Below are positions 34,793-43,839 of a stretch of 64,000 bases of DNA, in pieces. Each line of letters begins with the position of its first letter. Within the stretch, counting starts at the first letter, position 1. A program made the position numbers and the translations under genes. The DNA lies in contig DXZU01000001.1 in NCBI GenBank assembly GCA_019419525.1, positions 83,619 to 147,618 of the forward strand, in the 5' to 3' direction. Under the pieces are notes generated by a model, which saw nothing but the letters and a program-made list of their open reading frames with translations, was not told where the DNA came from and did not search any database. Source of the stretch: Collinsella sp. (GTDB lineage Bacteria > Actinomycetota > Coriobacteriia > Coriobacteriales > Coriobacteriaceae).

Positions 34793-35715
34793 TGGGTACC
34801 GTGAACATGGCCGTCGATTTCGGCGGCGTCAAGATGCAGAACCCCATCAACACCGCAGCCGGTACTTTTGGTTACGGTTGGCAGTTCCAGAACTTCTTTG
34901 ATGTTTCCCAGCTGGGCGCCATCACCACCAAGGGTTGCGCAGCCGAGCCCTGGCCCGGCAACCCCGCGCCCCGCATGGCCGAGATCCCGGGCGGCATGAT
35001 CAACTCCGTGGGCCTTCAGAACCCCGGCGTGGCCGCCTTTGCCCGTGAGTCAGGCCCGTGGCTCGAACAGCTGTCCAAGGACGGTTGCCAGGTCATCTGT
35101 CAGGTTGCCGGCCACTCCGTTGACGAGTTTGTGCGCGCGCTCGAGATGTATGTCGAGCTATGCCCCTGGGCTGCCGGCTACGAGATCAACGTGAGCTGCC
35201 CCAACATCGCCGCCGGCGGTGCCGCCATGGGCTCTACGCCCGAGGGCGCCTCTTCCGTTATGGCTGCCTGCCGCAAGGTGACCGATAAGCCGCTGTTCGT
35301 GAAGATGGCGCCGGTCAACGTCGCCGAGATCGCCAAGGCCCTCGAAGCCGCCGGCGCCGACGGCCTTTCGGTCATTAACTCCATCCAGGGCATGGCCATC
35401 GACGTCCATACCCGCAAGTCCCGCGTGGCAAAGCCCAAGGGCGGCCTTTCGGGCCCGCTGTGCCACCACATCGCCGTGCGCATGGTCTGGGAGGTCGCCC
35501 AGGCCGTCGATATCCCCATCAACGGTGTCGGCGGTGTCATGACCGGCGAGGATGCGGCCGAGTTTATCCTGGCCGGTGCCACCTGCGTGTCGGTTGGCAT
35601 GGCCAACTTCGTCGATCCGTGCGCTTCGCTCAAGATCGCGCACGAGCTCGAGGCCTGGGCCGAGTCCCAGGGCGTAAAGGACATCAACGAACTGGTAGGT
35701 GCGTTCGAATGCTAG
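34792..35715 (+). CDS. pyrD: Dihydroorotate dehydrogenase B (NAD+) catalytic subunit
   Basis: FMN enzyme that oxidises dihydroorotate to orotate; class 1B, working with PyrK. The 307-residue barrel has NPINTAAGTFGYG, KGCAAEPWPGNP, NVSCPNIAAGG (active-site Cys) and GVGGVMTGEDAAEF. Start GTG 34792 overlaps the pyrK stop; GTG 34801 and ATG 34807 are alternatives. It overlaps pyrF by 7 nt at its end. An NAD-linked form fits an anaerobe. Confidence 0.95.
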   Translation: MGTVNMAVDFGGVKMQNPINTAAGTFGYGWQFQNFFDVSQLGAITTKGCAAEPWPGNPAPRMAEIPGGMINSVGLQNPGVAAFARESGPWLEQLSKDGCQVICQVAGHSVDEFVRALEMYVELCPWAAGYEINVSCPNIAAGGAAMGSTPEGASSVMAACRKVTDKPLFVKMAPVNVAEIAKALEAAGADGLSVINSIQGMAIDVHTRKSRVAKPKGGLSGPLCHHIAVRMVWEVAQAVDIPINGVGGVMTGEDAAEFILAGATCVSVGMANFVDPCASLKIAHELEAWAESQGVKDINELVGAFEC

Positions 35716-36425
35716 AGACCGATGCCCGCGACCGCGTAATCGTCGCCCTCGACTGCGATCGTGAGCGTGCGCTCGAGCTCGCCCACGAGCTTTCGGGCCA
35801 TGCCGCTTGGCTCAAGGTTGGTATGACGCTCTATTACGCCGAGGGTCCCCAGATCGTCAAGACCTTTAAGGACCTAGGCTTTAAGGTCTTTCTTGACCTT
35901 AAGTTCCATGATATTCCGCATCAGGTTCGCGGTGCCGCCCGCTCGGCCTCGCTTGCCGGTGCCGACCTGCTCTCGGTTCACGGCTTGGGTTCGGGCGCAA
36001 TGCTTGCTGCCTGCCGCGAGGGTGCCGAGGAGGCGCGCGACGACCGCGCCAAGCTCGTCGCCATCACCGTGCTCACGAGCATGAATCAGGATGCCTTGAG
36101 CGAGATCGGCGTCGAGTCGCCCGTGGCCGAGGAGGCCGCCCGCCTGGCAAAGCTCGCTCAGGCCAACGGCATCGACGGCATCGTGTGCTCGCCGATGGAG
36201 GCTCACGACATGCGTGAGCTGTTGGGTCCCGATGCCCTGATCGTGACTCCGGGTGTGCGTCCGGTTGGTGCCGCCCTTGGTGACCAGTCCCGCGTGGCGA
36301 CGCCTTCCCAGGCTATCGAGCGTGGCGCAAGCCACATTGTGGTGGGCCGTCCCATCACCGGTGCCGACGATCCGGTTGCCGCCTTTGACGCCATCGTCGC
36401 CGAGCTGGTCGAAAACGTCGCGTAA
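35709..36425 (+). CDS. pyrF: Orotidine 5'-phosphate decarboxylase
   Basis: Last step of UMP synthesis, decarboxylation of OMP. The 238-residue TIM barrel has VIVALDCDRERALEL, the catalytic Asp-Lys tetrad in VFLDLKFHDIPHQV, and the phosphate site RPITGADDP. Last gene of the pyr operon seen here; pyrE and carAB are not in the window. Confidence 0.96.
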   Translation: MLETDARDRVIVALDCDRERALELAHELSGHAAWLKVGMTLYYAEGPQIVKTFKDLGFKVFLDLKFHDIPHQVRGAARSASLAGADLLSVHGLGSGAMLAACREGAEEARDDRAKLVAITVLTSMNQDALSEIGVESPVAEEAARLAKLAQANGIDGIVCSPMEAHDMRELLGPDALIVTPGVRPVGAALGDQSRVATPSQAIERGASHIVVGRPITGADDPVAAFDAIVAELVENVA

Positions 36426-36470
36426 AAGATTCCCCTAAGTCACCACTTTTGGGTCTCATTAGCACAAAAT

Positions 36471-36528
36471 AGCCCCTGTGCCTGCGTAAACTTTCCCATC
36501 CTTTGTGTGGAATCGCAGGTCAGGGGCT
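36471..36528. other. Long-loop hairpin after pyrF
   Basis: Arms AGCCCCTG+CCTGCG and CGCAGG+CAGGGGCT pair over 14 bp with a small internal loop, around a 27-nt loop. No T-tract follows, so it is not a standard terminator. It lies about 45 nt after pyrF in the 239-nt gap before mihF. Confidence 0.6.
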
Positions 36529-36591
36529 TAACTTTGGGCGCAGTATATTGCACTTTTTGCGGGTATCGTCTAACCTATGGAGCCGCGATTG

Positions 36592-36623
36592 GGCATTTTG
36601 TACGTTCTACGTGCTAAAATGCC
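36592..36623. other. Hairpin in the mihF leader
   Basis: GGCATTTT-GTACG, loop TTCTA, CGTGC-T-AAAATGCC: 13 bp with one bulge. About 40 nt upstream of mihF. Could be an operator or a leader structure; the ribosome-binding site TTTGGAGG lies after it. Confidence 0.6.
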
Positions 36624-36664
36624 AATTATTGAATCAGATATAACCCAACTATTTGGAGGTACGA

Positions 36665-36973
36665 ATGGCACTCCCTCAGCTTACCGATGAGCAGCGTAAG
36701 CAGGCTCTTGAGAAGGCTGCTGCCGCACGTCACGCCCGCGCTGAGCTTCGCGAGCAGATCAAGAAGGGCGAGAAGTCCCTCGAGTCCGTGCTCAACTCCG
36801 ATGACCCCATCGCTTCCCGCATGAAGGTTTCCACCCTCATCGAGTCTCTCCCTGGTTATGGTAAGGCCAAGGCCGCCAAGATCATGGAGGAGCTCGGCAT
36901 CTCCGCTACCCGTCGCGTTCAGGGCCTTGGCGTCCGTCAGCGCGAGCAGCTCCTCGAGCAGCTGACCAAATAA
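36665..36973 (+). CDS. mihF: Integration host factor, actinobacterial type
   Basis: Small nucleoid-associated DNA-binding protein found in Actinobacteria, not related to the proteobacterial IHF fold; contains a helix-two-turn-helix (H2TH-like) DNA-binding region. The 102-residue product begins MALPQLTDEQRKQALEKA, with the family core VSTLIESLPGYGKAKAAKIM and GISATRRVQGLGVRQREQL. TTTGGAGG precedes the ATG at 36665. It is directly followed by gmk and rpoZ, the conserved actinobacterial order, and supports the class assignment of the organism. Confidence 0.94.
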   Translation: MALPQLTDEQRKQALEKAAAARHARAELREQIKKGEKSLESVLNSDDPIASRMKVSTLIESLPGYGKAKAAKIMEELGISATRRVQGLGVRQREQLLEQLTK

Positions 36974-37543
36974 GTGAGCGCTCAGGATTCCAAGCTCTTT
37001 GTGATTTCTGGACCGTCAGGCGCGGGCAAGGGCACGCTCGTCACTCGTGTGCGCGAGCGTCGCTCTAACCTGGGCCTGACGGTTTCGGCTACCACGCGAG
37101 CCCCACGCAAAGGCGAGGTCGATGGCGTCAATTACTTTTTCCTGACGCGTGAGGAGTTCGACCGCCGCGTGGCAAACGGTGAGTTTGTTGAGTGGGCCGA
37201 GGTCCACGGTAACTGCTACGGCACGTTGGTGAGCGAGGTTCAGTCCAAGCTCGCCTCTGGTTCGTCTCTCATCTTGGAGATCGATGTCCAGGGTGCCCTG
37301 CAGGTGAAGGAGCGTTTCCCCGAGGCCGTGCTGATCTTTATCAAGCCGCCTTCGCTTGAGGTACTCCGCGAGCGTCTAGTCGGTCGCGGTACCGAGACGC
37401 CCGAGACGATTGAGCTGCGTATGGCAAACGCCGCCGATGAGCTTGCCCTTGCCGACCGCTACGACGACGTCGTGGTAAATGACGATCTCGACCGCGCGAC
37501 CGATGAGCTCGTTCGCGTTCTCGATATGCATGAAAGGATCTGA
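36974..37543 (+). CDS. gmk: Guanylate kinase
   Basis: Phosphorylates GMP to GDP. The 189-residue protein has the P-loop SGPSGAGKGTLV, TTRAPRKGEVDGVNYFFL and the lid SRGTETPETIELRM-like stretch (GRGTETPETIELRM). GTG start directly after the mihF stop. Part of mihF-gmk-rpoZ. Confidence 0.97.
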   Translation: MSAQDSKLFVISGPSGAGKGTLVTRVRERRSNLGLTVSATTRAPRKGEVDGVNYFFLTREEFDRRVANGEFVEWAEVHGNCYGTLVSEVQSKLASGSSLILEIDVQGALQVKERFPEAVLIFIKPPSLEVLRERLVGRGTETPETIELRMANAADELALADRYDDVVVNDDLDRATDELVRVLDMHERI

Positions 37544-37548
37544 GGTCC

Positions 37549-37830
37549 GTGTCCGTTGTAAAGCCTTGCATTGACGATCTTCTGGAGAAGACCGATCACA
37601 ACCGCTTCCTGCTCGCTTCGCTTGCCTCCAAGCGCGCCTGCGACATCAATAGCATGCTGCGTGGCCAGCACAACCGCGTGCTTGCCGTCCAGGATGTCGA
37701 TGACATCACCATCGGGCTTTCCGGTGCCGATACCATTTCGATGGCTATGGATGAGATTATCGACGGCGACATCTCTTACGACGAGGCCCGTTATGAGAAG
37801 GCGCTCGGCCACAAGGTTGCTGAAGCCTAA
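37549..37830 (+). CDS. rpoZ: DNA-directed RNA polymerase omega subunit
   Basis: Small RNA polymerase subunit that helps assembly of beta'. The 93-residue product has the omega core NRFLLASLASKRACDINSML and ISMAMDEIIDGDISYDE. Starts at GTG 37549, 5 nt after gmk; followed without gap by thiI. Confidence 0.93.
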   Translation: MSVVKPCIDDLLEKTDHNRFLLASLASKRACDINSMLRGQHNRVLAVQDVDDITIGLSGADTISMAMDEIIDGDISYDEARYEKALGHKVAEA

Positions 37831-39075
37831 ATGGCGGCTCGCGTCTGCCTGGTCCACTATCACGAGGTTGGACTTAAGGGTAAGAACCGCGCACATTTTG
37901 AGCATATCCTCATGGATAACATCAAGGCGGCCTTGGCCGCCTTTTCCGTGAATGCCGTGTCTCGAATTTCCGGTTATATCCTCGTGACCTTTAACGAGCA
38001 TCAGGCCGACGAGGCGGCTCGTGTCATTCGCACCGTTCCCGGCGTTGCTCGCGTGTCTTTGGCGTATCACACCAATCGCGACCCTCAGGAGTACTGTGCC
38101 GCCGCCGTGAAGGCGCTGCGTGAGTTTGGCCCCTTCGATTCGTTTAAGGTGCACGCCAAGCGCTCCAATACCGACTATGAGCTCACCTCGATTGATATCA
38201 ATCGACAGGTTGGCGAGGTGCTGTGCGAGGCGTTCCCCGATAAAAAGGTTCAAATGCACGATCCCGACGCGATGGTTCACGTGCTGGTTGTTCAGGGTAG
38301 CGTTTATGTGTACGCGCGCTCCGAGCGCGGTGTGGGCGGTCTGCCGGTGGGCTCTGCCGGTAAGGTCGTGACCCTGCTGTCATCGGGTATCGACTCGCCG
38401 GTGGCGACCTGGATGCTCGCGCGACGCGGAGCCGTGTGCGTGCCGGTGCATTTTTCCGGTCGTCCGCAGACGCCAGATACCAGCGAGTATCTAGTGCAGG
38501 ACATCATTCGCGCCCTTGAGCCGGGTGTCCAGATCGGCCGTCTGTATGTTGTGCCGTTTGGCGACTGCCAGCGCGAGATTTCGGTGACCTGTCCCAGCAA
38601 CCTGCGCGTGATCATGTATCGCCGCATTATGTATTCGGTTGCCGAGCGCATTGCACACATCGAGGGCGCCAAGGCTATCGTGACGGGCGAATCGCTTGGG
38701 CAGGTTGCCTCCCAAACGCTTGAGAACATCATGGCCGTCAACGAGGCCGTGAAGATCCCCGTGTTCCGCCCTCTCATCGGTTCGGACAAGCAGGAGATCA
38801 TCGCGCGCGCCGAGGAGATTGGTACGTTCGATATCTCGACTGAGGCCGCTCCCGACTGCTGCACGCTGTTTATGCCGCGCCGTCCCGAGACGCACGCTAA
38901 ACTCGATGCCGTGCATGAGGCCTGGGAGTTGTTCGATCACGAGGAGATGATCGAGCGCCTGCTCAAGCAGACCGAGTACATCGACTTTGAGAGCAACACG
39001 TATAAGGCCCCTAAGACCTTAAAACGCAAACATTCGGAGCTTGCTCCGCGTGAGATTTACCAAGATCACGAGTAA
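37831..39075 (+). CDS. thiI: tRNA 4-thiouridine synthetase ThiI
   Basis: Makes s4U8 in tRNA (and in some organisms supplies sulfur to thiamine). The 414-residue protein has an NFLD/THUMP region (residues about 1-165), the PP-loop LLSSGIDSPVATWML, and the conserved Cys in PDCCTLFMPRRPETHA. It lacks the C-terminal rhodanese domain of the E. coli form, as in many Gram-positives. ATG 37831 immediately follows the rpoZ stop. A terminator follows. Confidence 0.95.
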   Translation: MAARVCLVHYHEVGLKGKNRAHFEHILMDNIKAALAAFSVNAVSRISGYILVTFNEHQADEAARVIRTVPGVARVSLAYHTNRDPQEYCAAAVKALREFGPFDSFKVHAKRSNTDYELTSIDINRQVGEVLCEAFPDKKVQMHDPDAMVHVLVVQGSVYVYARSERGVGGLPVGSAGKVVTLLSSGIDSPVATWMLARRGAVCVPVHFSGRPQTPDTSEYLVQDIIRALEPGVQIGRLYVVPFGDCQREISVTCPSNLRVIMYRRIMYSVAERIAHIEGAKAIVTGESLGQVASQTLENIMAVNEAVKIPVFRPLIGSDKQEIIARAEEIGTFDISTEAAPDCCTLFMPRRPETHAKLDAVHEAWELFDHEEMIERLLKQTEYIDFESNTYKAPKTLKRKHSELAPREIYQDHE

Positions 39076-39085
39076 ATATGTGCAT

Positions 39086-39119
39086 AGACCGACGATGCGT
39101 CTGCATCGTCGGTCTTTTG
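39086..39119 (+). terminator. Rho-independent terminator of the mihF-thiI operon
   Basis: Perfect 13-bp stem AGACCGACGATGC/GCATCGTCGGTCT with a GTCT loop, followed by TTTT, ten nt after thiI. Confidence 0.9.
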
Positions 39120-39288
39120 CTATCTGGGCATTTTGCGACTAAGTGTTCATTTGCTGACGTGTGCCTGAATAAATGGACAGATTTGTGCAAGATTTTGGTC
39201 GGCTTTTGGTTTGACCGCGAAAACCGGTTTTGGAGCGTGGCTGTTGCAGGGCTCTTTTCCTGACACGATGTTGTTGGGAGGTTTTGCT

Positions 39289-40002
39289 ATGGCGCAGCGC
39301 GAACAACACGAACGGGTCAAAAAGATGGACCGCTGGGCGGGCAAGCTGCTCGGTCATAAGGCAGTGGTGGTGGCGATGCTGGGCGTCATTGCGATGGCGA
39401 GCGGTTTGGCGATGGCGAACCTTGGCGGCGGTGCCGGCGGCGTGTCGTTTGAGCGCACTGATGGTTCGGGCTCGTTAGTGGAGCCGGGATCCGGCGATGC
39501 CTCGAGCGGAAAGACATCCGAAGGCTCTTCGCCTAAGGCGTCTGCCGCGGCAGAGGTCTATGTCGATGTTGATGGCGCCGTTGTGTCGCCCGGTGTATAT
39601 CGCCTCAAGGATGGCGCGCGGGTGGCTCAGGCGATTGATGCCGCCGGCGGGCTGGCGCCCGAGGCAGACGTTACGGGGCTCAATCGGGCATCTAAAGTCG
39701 TCGATGGACAGAAGATTCACGTTCCAACGGTAGGGGAGCAGCAGGCGTCCATTGCGGAAGCCGATGTTGATGGTGGGGCTTCCGCATCGTCGGGCGTGAG
39801 TGGCGCTACAGGCCTAGTAAACATCAATACGGCAAGTGCGGCGGAGCTGCAGACGCTCTCGGGCATCGGGCCTTCTATGGCCCAGTCGATTATCGATGAG
39901 CGGACAAAGAACGGTGCTTTTGCCTCGGTTGACGATCTGATGCGTGTGTCGGGAATCGGCGAGAAGAAGCTTGCCAAAATCAAAGATTGCATCTGCGTAT
40001 GA
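39289..40002 (+). CDS. comEA: ComEA-type DNA-binding competence protein
   Basis: Membrane-anchored double-stranded DNA receptor of the uptake machinery. The 237-residue product has one N-terminal transmembrane segment (about residues 25-45), a Ser/Gly-rich linker, an SLBB domain (YVDVDGAVVSPGVYRLKDGARV), and a C-terminal double helix-hairpin-helix domain (LVNINTASAAELQTLSGIG and later RVSGIGEKKLAKI). ATG 39289 follows GGGAGG. The stop overlaps the comEC start. Confidence 0.92.
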   Translation: MAQREQHERVKKMDRWAGKLLGHKAVVVAMLGVIAMASGLAMANLGGGAGGVSFERTDGSGSLVEPGSGDASSGKTSEGSSPKASAAAEVYVDVDGAVVSPGVYRLKDGARVAQAIDAAGGLAPEADVTGLNRASKVVDGQKIHVPTVGEQQASIAEADVDGGASASSGVSGATGLVNINTASAAELQTLSGIGPSMAQSIIDERTKNGAFASVDDLMRVSGIGEKKLAKIKDCICV

Positions 40003-42302
40003 GTGCGACAGAGCGCGAGCATGTGATGCCTCCGCGGCCCTTGATGCCGTGGACGATGGCCCTGTGTGCCGGCATGTGCGTGAGCTGCGCTTTGGTGCTT
40101 AACGTGGCCGCTGATGCGCTGCTGAGGGAGCGGGTGCCGGCGGTCGGGCCGCTATGGGCCATTCCCATTGCGGCGGCGGTCTTCGTTGTGCTGGCTCAAT
40201 CTTGTGCGCGGCTTGCCCCTTTGAAGCGGTGGCTGTATGCCGCGTCCGTCGGTCTCGTGGCGGGAGCGGTCGTCTCGGCGTGGTGGGCTGTGGGCACGCT
40301 AGGCGCCTCGAAGGCGCTCGACGGTCGAGCGGCAAGCAGCCTCGAGTTTGTCGTGCAGGGTGATCCATCCATAAACGACGACGTGTATTCCTATACCTGC
40401 GAGGCACGCGCGGACGGTAAGAACTTGGCAGCGGTTCGCCTATCGTGTGACCGCGAGCTCAAGGTCGGGGCGCACGTGCGTGTTATCGGTCGCGTTTCAC
40501 GTTTTGAGAACGATGCGTTTGGACGATCGCGCGCGCTCCGAGGCGAGGTACGCAAGATAAAAGCCGTTCGGATTGTGTCGATCGATGAGGGTTCTCCGGG
40601 GCCGCTGCTTCGGCTGCGAAATGGGCTGCTTGCGTCCATCGCGCCTGCGACCGACCCGGCGCGTGCGCTCATAGCCGGTGTCGTCTGCGGTCGTTCGGCC
40701 GAGCTACGCGCCCAGCCGGCGGGCGACTGGTTTTCGGTAACGGGAACGGCGCATCTTATCGCCGTCTCGGGCAGCCATTTGGCTATCGTGGGGTTTGTAA
40801 TCGAGGGTGTATTGCAAAAGACTCGGTGCTCACGTGGTCTTCAGCGGGCGATATTGGCGATAACGCTTGTGGGCTACGCTGCCTTTACGGGCGCGTCTCC
40901 CTCGGCCGTGCGCGCGTGCTGCATGGTGTTCGCGACGCTTGTCGTAAACGGCGTGGGGCGTCGCCGGCACGGCGCATCGGCACTCTTCGTAACCATGTCC
41001 ATCTTTGTGCTACTGCGACCGACGGTGCTGTTCGAGATGGGCTTTCAGCTTTCATGTGTCAGCGTCTTTGCCATTCTGTGCTTTTGCCCCTATGCGACCT
41101 ACGCTTTGGGTGAGCTGGGTGTGCCATCGGGCGTTGCCAGCATGCTTTCCGTCACGCTGTGCTCGCAACTGGCGACTCTTCCCATTACCATTCCCGCCTT
41201 CGGTACGTTCTCGCTCATTGCTCCGTTGGCAAATGCGGTCATCGGCCCGGTGGTGAGCGTACTGCTTGCTGTGTCCATCGTGCTGGTTCCCTTTTCGCTC
41301 GTGGGACCGTTGCGGACTTGGGCGCTCGTGGTGCCCATGATTGTCGCTCGCTGCGCCCTGTTCTTTGAGCAGCTCTTTGCTGCCGTTCCGGGCGCATCCG
41401 TGAGTGTGTCGCCCGATAGCGTGTGGATTTACCTGGTGCCGTGTTTGCTGGCGGTTCTGCTGGTCTGGTGGCCGCGTCCCCGTGCACGTCCTATGGCGGT
41501 GGGGCTTGCATGCCTGGTGCTCTTGGCTGCTATTCCGTACGTCTACTGGGATCGATTCGCTCCGCCTTCGGTGACGGTGCTCGATGTGGGCCAAGCCGAT
41601 GCGATTCTTATCCGCCAGGGCGGCGTAGTAGCGCTCGTCGACTGCGGGCTCGACGAGCGCGTGGTAGCGGCGTTGGTTCGCAATAACGTGCACCATATCG
41701 ATGCCGTCTTTGTGACGCATTGGGATGAGGACCACTGGGGTGGTCTGCCTGCCGTGCTCGAACAGTTTTCGGTCGGAACGATTGCCGTGGCGGCGGATGC
41801 GCTGGAGGATGCTCCTGCCGAGGTATTGAACCGACCTGGCGTGGAGTATCGGCAGGTGCGCCGTGGGGATACGGTCGACATCGGTTCATTTTGCGGCCGC
41901 GTGATGTGGCCATTCAAGTCCGTGGATGGCGAGGGAAATGAGGACTCGCTTGTCCTGCTGCTCTCTTATGTTCAGGAAGGCAAGGGCCTGCGTATGCTCC
42001 TCACCGGTGATGCCGAGCTCGATCAAGAACGGGAATTCGTGCAGGAGGTGGGGGATATCGATGTACTTAAACTTGGGCATCACGGCTCTAAGGTTTCAGT
42101 CGATGGTGAGTTGCTGGACGTCCTGAAGCCCGAGCTTTCCCTTGCGAGTGCGGGTGAGGGGAATCGATACGGCCATCCGTCCGATGCCTGCATCGATGCC
42201 GTTAAGGAAGCGGGTGGTGTGTTCGCGTGCACTATCGAACACGGCGACATTACCGTCACGCCGTCTGCGAATGGCTTTGCGATGCGATGCCAGCGACCGT
42301 GA
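39999..42302 (+). CDS. comEC: ComEC/Rec2 DNA-uptake channel
   Basis: Inner-membrane channel for single-stranded DNA entry. The 767-residue protein has several N-terminal helices, an OB-like region, the competence domain with ITGVVCG-type helices (SGSHLAIVGFVIEG is the family motif), and a C-terminal metallo-beta-lactamase domain: VLDVGQADAILI, THWDEDHWGGL, LTGDAE and KLGHHGS. ATG 39999 overlaps comEA in ATGA form. With comEA, dprA and comM in the window, DNA uptake genes are well represented. Confidence 0.94.
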   Translation: MSATEREHVMPPRPLMPWTMALCAGMCVSCALVLNVAADALLRERVPAVGPLWAIPIAAAVFVVLAQSCARLAPLKRWLYAASVGLVAGAVVSAWWAVGTLGASKALDGRAASSLEFVVQGDPSINDDVYSYTCEARADGKNLAAVRLSCDRELKVGAHVRVIGRVSRFENDAFGRSRALRGEVRKIKAVRIVSIDEGSPGPLLRLRNGLLASIAPATDPARALIAGVVCGRSAELRAQPAGDWFSVTGTAHLIAVSGSHLAIVGFVIEGVLQKTRCSRGLQRAILAITLVGYAAFTGASPSAVRACCMVFATLVVNGVGRRRHGASALFVTMSIFVLLRPTVLFEMGFQLSCVSVFAILCFCPYATYALGELGVPSGVASMLSVTLCSQLATLPITIPAFGTFSLIAPLANAVIGPVVSVLLAVSIVLVPFSLVGPLRTWALVVPMIVARCALFFEQLFAAVPGASVSVSPDSVWIYLVPCLLAVLLVWWPRPRARPMAVGLACLVLLAAIPYVYWDRFAPPSVTVLDVGQADAILIRQGGVVALVDCGLDERVVAALVRNNVHHIDAVFVTHWDEDHWGGLPAVLEQFSVGTIAVAADALEDAPAEVLNRPGVEYRQVRRGDTVDIGSFCGRVMWPFKSVDGEGNEDSLVLLLSYVQEGKGLRMLLTGDAELDQEREFVQEVGDIDVLKLGHHGSKVSVDGELLDVLKPELSLASAGEGNRYGHPSDACIDAVKEAGGVFACTIEHGDITVTPSANGFAMRCQRP

Positions 42303-42380
42303 TGACATCGTTGGCGCGCGGCTGGCCCCTGGGCTAAAATGGCACGGTACGAATTCGAGAGCCTGCGGGAGGGGAGCGCA

Positions 42381-43343
42381 ATGTCCGAAACCGGTCTGCT
42401 GCCGGCATATCTGATCGTCGGTACCGACGGCGTCAAGCGCGATCACGCCGTCTCGCGTATGAAGGCGCGTCTGGAAAAGTCGGGTATGGTCGAGTTCAAC
42501 CTCGACGAGCGCGATATGACCAAAGACCCCGATATCGAGTCGATTATCGGATCGCTCAACACCTTTCCCATGGGCAGCGAGTTTCGCCTGGTAATCCTTG
42601 ACGGCTGCTCAAAACTCGCCAAAGCGATCTCCGAGCCGCTTGTCGACTATCTGGCGAGTCCCAGCCCCACGACGGTTTGTCTCATCATCGCCGACTCGCT
42701 TGCCAAGAACACGCGCCTGTATAAGGCGATCGCCAAGATCGACAAGAAGGCGGTGATCGATTGCTCCGGTACCAAGCGCTGGGAGCTACCGCGCCGCGTG
42801 CAGCAGATGGCGACGCGGCACGGCAAGTCGATCTCGACGGCGGCCGCCGAGGAGCTCGTCTCGCGTTCGGGTGAGAACACCCGCATGCTCGATAACGACT
42901 TGGCTAAGCTTGCCCAGATGGTCGAGGCGCCCCAGATTGAGCTTGCCGACGTTGAGCGCTGGATTGTACGTACGGCCGAGGTTCAGCCCTGGGACTTTCT
43001 CAATGCGGTCTCGGCCCGTGACATGCGCCGCTCGCTCGAACTCTTCAATCTACTGCCCGCCAAGAGCTACGTGTGGACCTACACGCTGTTGTGCGGGCGC
43101 ATCCGTGAGCTGATCGTTGCCAAGGCGCTCGATGCGCGCGGACAGGGTCGTGAGCTGGCCGCAACGCTCAGGCTCCAGTCTTGGCAGGTCAAGAATCACC
43201 TGACCTGGGCGCGCCGCTTTTCGATGGCAGAGCTCGTCGCAGCGCTCGAGGGCGCGGTCGATGTGGAGCTCGCGCTCAAGGGTTCGGCCGATTCTCAGAC
43301 CGCGCTTTTGCTCTGGATTACGAACATCTTGAGAAAATCGTGA
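42381..43343 (+). CDS. holA: DNA polymerase III delta subunit
   Basis: Clamp-loader subunit that opens the beta clamp. The 320-residue product has the N-terminal AAA+-like domain (LPAYLIVGTDGVKRDHAV), the DELNLEMFD-equivalent region, and the three-domain C-shaped layout. ATG 42381, preceded by GGGAGGGGAG, is chosen over ATG 42339, which lacks a ribosome-binding site. holA follows comEC in many bacteria. Confidence 0.88.
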   Translation: MSETGLLPAYLIVGTDGVKRDHAVSRMKARLEKSGMVEFNLDERDMTKDPDIESIIGSLNTFPMGSEFRLVILDGCSKLAKAISEPLVDYLASPSPTTVCLIIADSLAKNTRLYKAIAKIDKKAVIDCSGTKRWELPRRVQQMATRHGKSISTAAAEELVSRSGENTRMLDNDLAKLAQMVEAPQIELADVERWIVRTAEVQPWDFLNAVSARDMRRSLELFNLLPAKSYVWTYTLLCGRIRELIVAKALDARGQGRELAATLRLQSWQVKNHLTWARRFSMAELVAALEGAVDVELALKGSADSQTALLLWITNILRKS

Positions 43344-43392
43344 TGATACCTGCCTATTTGACAAATTCGTTCTATCCCTTTGAGGGGGAGCG

Positions 43393-43401
43393 TGCTATAG
43401 T
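43393..43401 (+). promoter_or_regulatory. Extended -10 of rpsT
   Basis: TGCTATAGT about 75 nt upstream of rpsT, with no convincing -35 at the usual distance. The identical nonamer precedes rpmB on the minus strand. Confidence 0.45.
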
Positions 43402-43476
43402 AGGCGCTTGCATGACCTCACCGTGTCTCAGAGGTGTCATACATTTTTTGCAAGGAACTCGAAAGGAACTCCAGAA

Positions 43477-43743
43477 GTGGCAAACATCAAGTCTCAGAAG
43501 AAGCGTATCCGCACCAATGAGGCAGCTCGCATGCGTAACAAGGCTGTCAAGTCCGAGCTCAAGACGCTGACCAAGCACGTCCAGTCCGCCGTTGCCGAGG
43601 GCGACGCCGAGAAGGCCCAGGCTGCCCTCAAGACCGTCACCAAGCGTCTCGACATGGCTGCCGCCAAGCATGTTATCCACAAGAACCAGGCTTCCAACCG
43701 CAAGTCCGGTCTTGCCAAGCTCGTGAACAGCATCAACGCCTAA
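43477..43743 (+). CDS. rpsT: 30S ribosomal protein S20
   Basis: Primary 16S-rRNA-binding protein, all helical. The 88-residue product starts ANIKSQKKRIRTNEAARMRN and ends with AKHVIHKNQASNRKSGLAKL, both typical. GTG 43477 has GAAAGGA upstream; longer frames add unrelated sequence. Own promoter and terminator. Confidence 0.96.
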   Translation: MANIKSQKKRIRTNEAARMRNKAVKSELKTLTKHVQSAVAEGDAEKAQAALKTVTKRLDMAAAKHVIHKNQASNRKSGLAKLVNSINA

Positions 43744-43777
43744 GTTGTAAATATCACACCACACAGATTACGCGCAT

Positions 43778-43816
43778 AAATGGAGCCTGTTTTATGGAAC
43801 AGGCTCCATTTTTTGT
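43778..43816 (+). terminator. Rho-independent terminator of rpsT
   Basis: Arms AATGGAGCCTGTT and AACAGGCTCCATT, TTATGG loop, then TTTTG. It lies directly before lepA, and an ATG inside it (43780) is in frame with lepA but is not a real start. Confidence 0.9.
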
Positions 43817-43839
43817 ACCGCTTGGGTAAGATAGTCCGC

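Noticed and set aside
43780..43839. Longer lepA start at ATG 43780
   Set aside because: The extra codons are the rpsT terminator hairpin; ATG 43840 gives the standard LepA N-terminus.
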